A stretch of 11,125 nt of DNA from an uncultured Selenomonadales bacterium (GTDB lineage Bacteria; Bacillota; Negativicutes; Selenomonadales; Selenomonadaceae). Below, piece by piece: positions 6,106 through 11,125 of the stretch; the stretch's first letter is position 1, and each line of letters starts with the position of its first letter. Location: positions 1-11,125 of the forward strand of contig CAMZDU010000013.1 of assembly GCA_947305445.1 (NCBI GenBank). Direction: 5' to 3'. The notes beneath the pieces were generated by a model that was not told the origin of the DNA, did no database searches, and was given only the letters and a program-made list of their open reading frames with translations. Position numbers and translations under genes: made by a program.

Positions 6106-7446
6106 TCAATTAAACCAAGTCATGACTTCCTGTGCCGCGCCGCGCAGACAAAATAAAATCGTCCTGTCGCCGGGCTCAAGGATTGTGTTGCCATTGGGGA
6201 TTGCCGCCTTGTTCTTGCGGACGTAAGCGCAGACCAGGCACGACTTCGGCAAGCGCACGTCCATTAATTTTTTGCCGGCAACTTTCGCGCCGCTCTGCAC
6301 GATAACTTCGACGGCTTCGGCTCGTGCACCTTCAAGAATCGACACGCTGACCACGCCTCCGCGCCGCACGAAGGCAAGCACTTCGCTGGCCGACAACAAG
6401 CGAGCGGAAATTACAATGTCCACGCCGACCTTCTCAATCAAATCCGCGTATTCAGTTCGATAGACACGCACGACAGTTTTTTTCGCGCCGAGGTGTTTGG
6501 CCAAAAGTGCCATCATCAAGTTGAGTTTGTCATCTTCGGTGAGGCAAACGACAACGTCAGCCGACGCAATGCCCTCTTGCGCCAACAAATCGACGTTCGT
6601 GCCGTCGCCGTAAATTGCAATCGAATCGCCCGTCAAAAGTTGCGCCATGTCCTCGCAACGCTCGCGATCTTTTTCGATAACTTTGACGTTGACGTCCGCA
6701 TTAATCAGCATAACCGCCAGCGTTCGCGCAATTCTGCCCGCGCCGATAATCATCACGCGCTCCAGACGCTTGGAGTTGCTCTGTACAAAATTGGAGCTGA
6801 ACTTTTCAATCGCATCGGGAAAGCCGATAAAGTAGGCGTTGTCGTGAACTTGCAAAGAGTCGTCGCCGTGCGGAATTATCATTCGGTGGTCACGAAAAAT
6901 TAAGCCCGCCAAAACTCCGGACGGCAGATTTAAATTTTTCAGCGGGACACCGGCGTATCTGCTGTGCTTGTTGATTTTGACTTCGAAGAGCCGCACCTTG
7001 CCGCCGGCAAATTCGTCAACGTCGAGCGCGGCCGGCGTCATGAGGATTCGATAAATTTCGTGCGCGGCAATCATTTCGGGATTCAACATCAAGTCAATGT
7101 CGAAATTTTTTTTGAGATAGTCTTTGGCCTCGCTTAGGAATTGCATGTCGCGAATGCGGGCTATCGTGTGGCGGACGCCGTGCTTTTTGGCCAAAATGAA
7201 GGCAACCATGTTTACCTCGTCGGTGCCCGTGACGGCAATGAACACGTCCGCGCCGTTGACGTCGGGGTCGTCCATGGTTATCGGGCTTGCACCGTTGGCG
7301 GTTATCGTGAGCACGTCTAGATTATTTTTCACGGCGATAAGTTGGCTCTCCTCGCGGTCGATAACCGTAACCGACATCTGCTCGTTACTCAAAAGCTCGG
7401 CAATCGTGTAACCGAGTTTGCCCGCGCCGACAATTACCACACGCAT
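6106..7446 (-). CDS. trkA: Trk system potassium uptake regulator TrkA
   Basis: The protein has 446 residues in the full-length double arrangement RCK_N-RCK_C-RCK_N-RCK_C. The first Rossmann half has GAGKLG at 7-12 and an acidic residue D30 that fits NAD(H) binding. The second has GAGRIA at 235-240 with E258 in the matching place. The C-terminal ligand-binding subdomains lie at about 140-215 and 365-446. TrkA is the peripheral cytoplasmic subunit that gates the TrkH/TrkG potassium channel in response to nucleotides. The start used is ATG 7446, 8 bases after AAGGGG; an in-frame GTG at 7455 overlaps that site and is less likely. No trkH is visible, so the channel subunit must be encoded elsewhere. 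It is followed 12 bases later by the DUF47 gene, suggesting one operon of ion-transport regulators. Confidence 0.95.
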   Translation of the reverse strand: MRVVIVGAGKLGYTIAELLSNEQMSVTVIDREESQLIAVKNNLDVLTITANGASPITMDDPDVNGADVFIAVTGTDEVNMVAFILAKKHGVRHTIARIRDMQFLSEAKDYLKKNFDIDLMLNPEMIAAHEIYRILMTPAALDVDEFAGGKVRLFEVKINKHSRYAGVPLKNLNLPSGVLAGLIFRDHRMIIPHGDDSLQVHDNAYFIGFPDAIEKFSSNFVQSNSKRLERVMIIGAGRIARTLAVMLINADVNVKVIEKDRERCEDMAQLLTGDSIAIYGDGTNVDLLAQEGIASADVVVCLTEDDKLNLMMALLAKHLGAKKTVVRVYRTEYADLIEKVGVDIVISARLLSASEVLAFVRRGGVVSVSILEGARAEAVEVIVQSGAKVAGKKLMDVRLPKSCLVCAYVRKNKAAIPNGNTILEPGDRTILFCLRGAAQEVMTWFN

Positions 7447-7467
7447 GTTAATCACCCCTTCCGTCCG

Positions 7468-7496
7468 AATTTACTACAAAGATTTTTTTCTGACAA
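7468..7496 (-). promoter_or_regulatory. Candidate promoter for the trkA operon
   Basis: On the minus strand TTGTCA (7496-7491, five of six to the -35 consensus) is followed after exactly 17 bases by TAAATT (7473-7468, four of six). Transcription would start near 7461, about 15 bases before the trkA start codon, so the leader would be short. Inferred from sequence only. Confidence 0.45.
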
Positions 7497-7501
7497 CATT
7501 A

Positions 7502-8140
7502 TCAGCCGTCAATGTTCACGTCGATTATGCCGACCGCATACGGCGCGACCTCATATTGTTGGAAGAGGAAGTGCACGTGCAAATTTTTGTCCCAATAAAA
7601 AGTTTCGGGCAGTTGCTTGAGTGGCAACGCATTGTCGAACAGAGAAAGTTTCTCGCGCTCGCAATGGCTAATCAAAGCACGTTCGACACGTTTTAAAATT
7701 TCACACTCGCTCACGCCGGAGCCGACGTCCGTCAAATAATCCAAGCCCATAAGCTCGCCCGACGTCAGATTAAAATTCAACGCGTGCTTGAACGTCGAAG
7801 GGTGCGCCGCGCCTTTGTAGTAACAGCTTTCGGTCATGAGGATACTTAAAATTACGCTGTTGCCGTTCTCGTTGCAAGTGACCTCGTAATTTGTATAAAT
7901 ACCGCCGACCGTGTATTCGTTGCTCTGAGCGTTGCGATAGACGCCCGTAACGAAACGGTCAATTTCGGCGATGACGGCAACGTTAATTTTTTTCTCGATT
8001 GCCGCGTCCTCGACGTGCACCACCGGATAAATCAGGTGCTCGTTGCCGTTGAAACAAGCCGACTCAATAGCCGCCGCGCCGCAAAAATTTTGGACGCTCA
8101 CAATCAGCGCGAGCAACACTGCAAAAAAAATTTTCTTCAT
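7502..8140 (-). CDS. Secreted DUF3298 (RsiV/PdaC-like) protein
   Basis: The protein has 212 residues from ATG 8140, with GAGGTG 7 bases upstream; the frame extends six codons further but the ribosome binding site lies there. Residues 1-24 form a signal peptide (MKKIFF, hydrophobic core, cleavage near GAAA). No lipobox is present. The mature part shows the DUF4163/DUF3298 layout found in the extracellular parts of RsiV and PdaC: a central YKGAAHPSTFKHALNF (about 117-132) with SGELMGLDYL next to it, and a C-terminal FLFQQYEVAPYAVG (about 191-204). No polysaccharide deacetylase domain and no anti-sigma segment is attached, so it is a stand-alone secreted domain; ligand and role are unknown. It has its own candidate promoter and lies 55 bases before trkA. 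Confidence 0.82.
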   Translation of the reverse strand: MKKIFFAVLLALIVSVQNFCGAAAIESACFNGNEHLIYPVVHVEDAAIEKKINVAVIAEIDRFVTGVYRNAQSNEYTVGGIYTNYEVTCNENGNSVILSILMTESCYYKGAAHPSTFKHALNFNLTSGELMGLDYLTDVGSGVSECEILKRVERALISHCEREKLSLFDNALPLKQLPETFYWDKNLHVHFLFQQYEVAPYAVGIIDVNIDG

Positions 8141-8158
8141 TCGAATCACCTCAAACAA

Positions 8159-8167
8159 ATTATATCA
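8159..8167 (-). promoter_or_regulatory. Extended -10 promoter for the DUF3298 gene
   Basis: On the minus strand TGATATAAT (8167-8159) is a perfect TATAAT preceded by the TGn extension. No good -35 is found at 16-18 bases (TGTTCC at 8187-8182), which is common for extended -10 promoters. The start site would be about 8152, leaving a short leader that contains the ribosome binding site. Confidence 0.6.
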
Positions 8168-8219
8168 AGTTTGCTGTGCAGGGAACAGTAAGCAGCGATT
8201 AAAAATTCCCAATCCTTTC

Positions 8220-8260
8220 AAAAAAATTAGAGCCGTCCAGAAATTGAACAGCTCTTTTTT
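8220..8260 (-). terminator. Rho-independent terminator after the hexokinase gene
   Basis: A 10-bp stem (8246-8255 with 8229-8238, two G-U pairs when read on the minus strand) closes a 7-base loop. On the minus strand it is followed by AATTTTTTT, 25 bases after the hexokinase stop. On the plus strand the same hairpin ends in TTTTTT, so it could work both ways. Confidence 0.88.
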
Positions 8261-8279
8261 GTTGTTAAGCAGAAAAATT

Positions 8280-9590
8280 TTATGCGTTGCCTTCAACGGC
8301 CATGGCCGCCGCGATAGCCGCACCGAGACCGGAGCCGCCGTTGTCAAGAATCGTGTCGACTTTGGAAGCATCTTCTCCGAGCAGTTCGCTTATGGCGCGG
8401 GTGATGTTCTCTTTAGCAAGCGGCATCTTCTCGTAAACGGAGCCGTCAACCGCGACGTGCTGACGAACGATTTTGCCGGAGCCTGCACGTTGCCAAACGA
8501 GCGCGACGAACGAGGCGGCGACCAATCTTGCCGAACGAATGACAATGGCCGAGGCAAGCTCGCGAACTTTTTGCACGTCTTCAAAGTCAAGCTCGCGGCC
8601 GACTTTCGCCATGATAATATCCGAAGCTTTGGTCAAGTTCTCCGACTCATCAAGAATCATCATTGACATGTCGACGGAAGTCAGTCCGTATTGCTTGCCC
8701 TTCTCGCCCAAAAGTTCGGCAATGGCCATGCCCAAAAGCTCGCCCATGTAGCGACCGGAGACCATCTTCTCGAAACGCTGTTCGCCGGGCTTTTCGGAGC
8801 GTTCGTCATATTCCGCGTCGAAACGATTGGGTACGAGTTTGGAGAAGTTGCCGCACTCCAGATTGAGAATCATACCGCCTTTGCCGACGCCTTTCGGGTC
8901 GTGAATTGTCGGTTCAAGATAGCAAGTGTTGTGACCCGTCGCGTAAATCGAGCCGATAAACGTGTCGGGAGTTTTGTAAGCCGCACTCAACAGGACGGCA
9001 ACAGTATCATTTAGCACTGCGACAGGTTCGACGTTGGCCGCGTCACGACGTTTGAGAGCCGCGACAAGCAAATCGTTGGCGACTTCGCCTTCGACACCCT
9101 GCGTGGCAAATTCTTTCGTCCAGATGATGAGGCGCGCATTGTACAAATTATCTTGCGTGGACGGGAAGGAGAACGTGTGTCCCAGATAATATTTCGTGTC
9201 GTGGTCGCCGTCGATTGCCTCGTCGACAAGCTCGGCAATGAAGTCGAACATTTGCTCGGCGGTCGCATCTTTGCAGATGTAGTCATATTCGCCAGGGACA
9301 ACCAGCGGCCGACCGACGCGCTTGACAATCTCGTACTTGCCGTCGCCGTCGAGCCTGATGCGGAAGACGCGAATGTTCGTGCCGCCGAAGTCGAGCGCAA
9401 GATATTCGCCTCTCTCTTTGCCGCTGGGCAATCCGACGTAAGATTTTAGCATGCGCATTGACGAGAGTGTCACGTCGCGCAGACCGAGTTGCAAATCTTG
9501 ACGGAAGGTCGCCGCAATCTCGCGGAGCCGTTCGCCGCCGATTGTAAATTCCGCCAAAATGTCTTTGAACTGTTCGTTGTTAAACGCCAT
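8280..9590 (-). CDS. Eukaryote-type hexokinase
   Basis: The protein has 436 residues from ATG 9590, with GGGGGA about 8 bases upstream. It would phosphorylate glucose or other hexoses with ATP in the cytoplasm. Family marks in order: ATP phosphate loop LALDFGGTNIRV at 64-75; sugar-binding region FSFPSTQDN at 140-148 and IIWTKEF at 155-161; catalytic Asp195 in LNDTVAVL; ATGHN at 217-221 where most hexokinases have GTGxN; Glu245 in NLECGNFSK, matching the sugar-binding Glu of the eukaryotic NxEWGAF motif; VAVDGSVYEKMP at 379-390; and GGSGLGAA at 418-425. This is the single-domain eukaryote-type (PF00349/PF03727) fold and not the bacterial ROK or Glk type. It has a terminator behind it and a 160-base leader with repeats in front, so it is probably transcribed alone. 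The Gly-to-Ala and Trp-to-Cys changes in two motifs are odd. Confidence 0.92.
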   Translation of the reverse strand: MAFNNEQFKDILAEFTIGGERLREIAATFRQDLQLGLRDVTLSSMRMLKSYVGLPSGKERGEYLALDFGGTNIRVFRIRLDGDGKYEIVKRVGRPLVVPGEYDYICKDATAEQMFDFIAELVDEAIDGDHDTKYYLGHTFSFPSTQDNLYNARLIIWTKEFATQGVEGEVANDLLVAALKRRDAANVEPVAVLNDTVAVLLSAAYKTPDTFIGSIYATGHNTCYLEPTIHDPKGVGKGGMILNLECGNFSKLVPNRFDAEYDERSEKPGEQRFEKMVSGRYMGELLGMAIAELLGEKGKQYGLTSVDMSMMILDESENLTKASDIIMAKVGRELDFEDVQKVRELASAIVIRSARLVAASFVALVWQRAGSGKIVRQHVAVDGSVYEKMPLAKENITRAISELLGEDASKVDTILDNGGSGLGAAIAAAMAVEGNA

Positions 9591-9632
9591 AAAAAATTCC
9601 CCCGTTCTGACAATTTGCGTCTACTACGCAGG

Positions 9633-9743
9633 CAATTTGTAATTAGGAATTAGGATTCGGAGAGTGATGATAAAACCACAACTCAAACAATTCCTCATTC
9701 TAAGACAATTCCTCATTCTAAGACAATTCCGCATTACAAATTG
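9633..9743. repeat. Imperfect inverted repeat in the hexokinase leader
   Basis: The arm CAATTTGTAATTAGGAATT (9633-9651) is matched by its reverse complement at 9725-9743 with 17 of 19 positions paired. The arms are 73 bases apart and enclose the tandem repeat at 9687. The element lies between the hexokinase promoter and its start codon, so the mRNA leader could fold into a long stem. It may instead be a small mobile or dispersed repeat; no target-site duplication was evident. Confidence 0.75.
9687..9735. repeat. 18-base tandem repeat, 2.7 copies
   Basis: ACAATTCCTCATTCTAAG occurs perfectly at 9687-9704 and 9705-9722. A third, partial copy runs from 9723 to 9735 with one mismatch and then merges into the right arm of the inverted repeat. 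Confidence 0.9.
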
Positions 9744-9756
9744 AGTTTCCGCGTCG

Positions 9757-9786
9757 ATTATAACATGCGGGAAAATTTTTTGAACA
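9757..9786 (-). promoter_or_regulatory. Extended -10 promoter for the hexokinase gene
   Basis: On the minus strand TGTTATAAT (9765-9757) is a perfect TATAAT with the TGn extension. A weak -35 (TGTTCA, 9786-9781) lies 18 bases upstream. Start would be about 9750, giving a leader of roughly 160 bases that includes all the repeats found here. Confidence 0.6.
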
Positions 9787-9804
9787 TTGTCAGAAAATTT
9801 TTTG
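9771..9804. repeat. Two 12-base A/T-tract direct repeats at the hexokinase promoter
   Basis: GAAAATTTTTTG occurs at 9771-9782 and again at 9793-9804. The 22-base period is close to two helical turns, so both tracts face the same side of the DNA. They overlap and lie just upstream of the -35 region of the hexokinase promoter. Confidence 0.7.
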
Positions 9805-9827
9805 CAAACGAATATTTTTCAACGGAA

Positions 9828-11054
9828 TTATCCGCGAAGACGTTTGCAAGCCTCGATGGTGTTTTCGCGGCTGTTGAAGCTCGTTAAGCGCAAATAACCT
9901 TCGCCACACGGACCGAAGCCCGCGCCCGGCGTGCCGATGATGTGTTTTTCGTGCAACAGCTTGTCGAAGAAATCCCAGCTGGACGGAATGTCATCGGGCG
10001 TCTTCAGCCAAATGTAAGGCGCGTTAATTCCGCCATAAGTCGTCAAGCCCGCCGCGCTCAAACTTTCGCGAATAATCCTGGCGTTTTCCAGGTAGTAGCC
10101 GATTAAAGCTTTGACCTGCGCCTGGCCTTCGTCGGAGTAAATCGCTTCCGCGCCGCGCTGAGTGATGTAGCTCGTGCCGTTAAATTTCGTCGTGTGACGA
10201 CGCGCCCAAAGTTTTTTAAACGGAACGCGCTCGCCGCTCGACGTGGTGCCCGTCAAGCCTTCGGGAATGACGATGTAACCGCAACGCGTGCCCGTAAAGC
10301 CGGCGGTCTTGCTGAAGGAGCGGAACTCAATCGCCACGTCGCGTGCCCCGTCAATTTCGTAAATGGAGCGCGGAACGTTCGGCTCGGTGATGTAAGCGGC
10401 ATAGGCGGCGTCAAACAAAATCACGGCGTCGCAGTCTTTGGCGTAGGCAACCCACTCGGTCAACGCGGCTTTGTCGAGCGTGGTGCCCGTCGGATTGTTC
10501 GGCGAGCAAAGATAAACCATGTCGACTTTCTCGGCGGGCGGCTTGGGCGAAAAATTATTCTCCGCACTGCACGGCAAATAGGTGACGCCCTCGAAGTGGC
10601 CGTCCGACTTCAAATCGCCGGTGCGTCCGGCCATAACGTTCGTGTCAAGATAAACCGGATACACGGGGTCGGCAATGGCAATTTTGCAGTCGAGCGCGAA
10701 AATTTCTTGAATGTTGCCGCAGTCGCACTTAGAGCCGTCGCTGATGAAAATTTCGTCCGCATTCACGTCAAGCCCGCGACGTTTATAGTTGAAGTCGGCA
10801 ATCTTGTCGCGCAGGAAACTGTAGCCCTGTTCGGGACCGTAACCGCGAAAAGTTTCGACGTGCCCCATTTCGTCGGCGGCGCGTTTCATTGCGTCGATAC
10901 ATACTTGCGGCAGAGGACGAGTCACGTCGCCGATGCCGAGCCGAATAATTTTCGCGTCGGGATTTTCCGATTGGAATTTTGCGGCACGCTTGCCGATTTC
11001 CGAGAACAGATAGCTACCCGGCAGTTTCAAATAATTGTCGTTGACTTTCGCCAT
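9828..11054 (-). CDS. dapL: LL-diaminopimelate aminotransferase
   Basis: The protein has 408 residues from ATG 11054, with GGGAGG about 7 bases upstream; this matches the family length of about 410. The enzyme converts tetrahydrodipicolinate directly to LL-diaminopimelate with glutamate as amino donor, a short route to lysine and peptidoglycan that bypasses succinylated or acetylated intermediates. It is a PLP-dependent class I/II aminotransferase: SPNNPTG at 184-190 (Asn187), FDAAYAAYI at 214-222 (Asp215, Tyr218), the Schiff-base lysine K249 in [15 protein letters not shown], and Arg389 near the end for the substrate carboxylate. [13 protein letters not shown] at 37-49 and [10 protein letters not shown] at 69-78 are characteristic of DapL as opposed to other aminotransferases. 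The stop is 42 bases upstream of the hexokinase promoter. No strong terminator hairpin is seen after it. Confidence 0.97.
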   Translation of the reverse strand: MAKVNDNYLKLPGSYLFSEIGKRAAKFQSENPDAKIIRLGIGDVTRPLPQVCIDAMKRAADEMGHVETFRGYGPEQGYSFLRDKIADFNYKRRGLDVNADEIFISDGSKCDCGNIQEIFALDCKIAIADPVYPVYLDTNVMAGRTGDLKSDGHFEGVTYLPCSAENNFSPKPPAEKVDMVYLCSPNNPTGTTLDKAALTEWVAYAKDCDAVILFDAAYAAYITEPNVPRSIYEIDGARDVAIEFRSFSKTAGFTGTRCGYIVIPEGLTGTTSSGERVPFKKLWARRHTTKFNGTSYITQRGAEAIYSDEGQAQVKALIGYYLENARIIRESLSAAGLTTYGGINAPYIWLKTPDDIPSSWDFFDKLLHEKHIIGTPGAGFGPCGEGYLRLTSFNSRENTIEACKRLRG

Positions 11055-11125
11055 TAATAAAACCTCCCAAACATTTCAATCGCCGCACGGACAACCCCGT
11101 ACGACGATTCTGCAACCGCCCCTGA
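11054..11125 (-). CDS. Possible C-terminal end of a gene upstream of dapL (truncated)
   Basis: On the minus strand an open frame enters from the window edge and encodes 23 residues ending in [13 protein letters not shown]. Its TAA overlaps the dapL ATG by one base (TAATG), and the dapL ribosome binding site lies inside its last codons. That arrangement is typical of translationally coupled genes. The peptide looks like an amphipathic C-terminal helix, but it is too short to identify. A second reading frame is also open over this stretch, so chance is not excluded. Confidence 0.4.
   Translation of the reverse strand, partial: SGAVAESSYGVVRAAIEMFGRFY

Noticed and set aside
6493..6903. Plus-strand open frame opposite trkA
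   Set aside because: It lies wholly within trkA on the other strand and has no support of its own.
9687..9735. Tandem repeats as a CRISPR array
   Set aside because: The 18-base units abut without spacers, and no cas-like gene is present.
9824..9845. CGGA-TAAT-TCCG hairpin at the dapL stop as a terminator
   Set aside because: Only 4 bp of stem overlapping the stop codon and no clean T-run, so it is too weak to call.
10194..11057. Long open frame (287 codons) on the plus strand opposite dapL
   Set aside because: It is the mirror of a very well-conserved gene, has no ribosome binding site or recognisable domain, and its composition (many Arg, Val, Asn) is that of an antisense shadow.

Overview
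The window looks like a chromosomal segment of a low-to-mid GC bacterium of the Firmicutes, most likely the class Negativicutes (Selenomonas and relatives). This is inference from four things: strong AGGAGG-type ribosome binding sites, use of TTG starts, the lysine-branch enzyme LL-diaminopimelate aminotransferase, and a mix of housekeeping genes of that type. Nothing visible marks a phage, plasmid, IS element, CRISPR array, tRNA or rRNA. All but about 500 bases is coding.

The left part (1-3820) is on the + strand. It opens with the 3' end of an azlD-like branched-chain amino acid exporter subunit. Two tandem paralogous secreted proteins follow (415-1359 and 1442-2635), each with a signal peptide, an N-terminal domain resembling FlgT_N, a coiled coil and TPR repeats. 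Their first 190 bases, including the ribosome binding site, are almost identical, and the similarity then drops abruptly. A terminator and a candidate promoter sit between them. The second paralog runs with short gaps into a small unrecognised protein, a four-pair-cysteine zinc protein and a divergent guanylate-kinase-like P-loop protein. These look like one operon of unknown purpose.

The right part (3813-11125) is entirely on the - strand. Read in the direction of transcription it holds: dapL, possibly preceded by the last codons of another gene; a eukaryote-type hexokinase with a long repeat-bearing leader and a clear terminator; a secreted RsiV/PdaC-type (DUF3298) protein with an extended -10 promoter; then trkA, a DUF47 PhoU-like gene, cobS and an L-threonine kinase gene (pduX type). 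The last four are closely spaced, with a candidate promoter before trkA. The final two genes overlap by four bases (ATGA). Both serve the nucleotide-loop end of cobalamin synthesis: the kinase makes L-threonine phosphate for the aminopropanol linker, and CobS joins the lower ligand. TrkA and DUF47 are regulatory partners of ion transporters that are not in this window.

The two sides meet tail to tail: the kinase-like gene and the threonine kinase gene overlap by 8 bases at their stops. The most unusual material is the tandem secreted TPR pair with its homogenised 5' module, the uncharacterised zinc-protein/guanylate-kinase-like cassette beside it, and the inverted and tandem repeats between the hexokinase promoter and its start codon.
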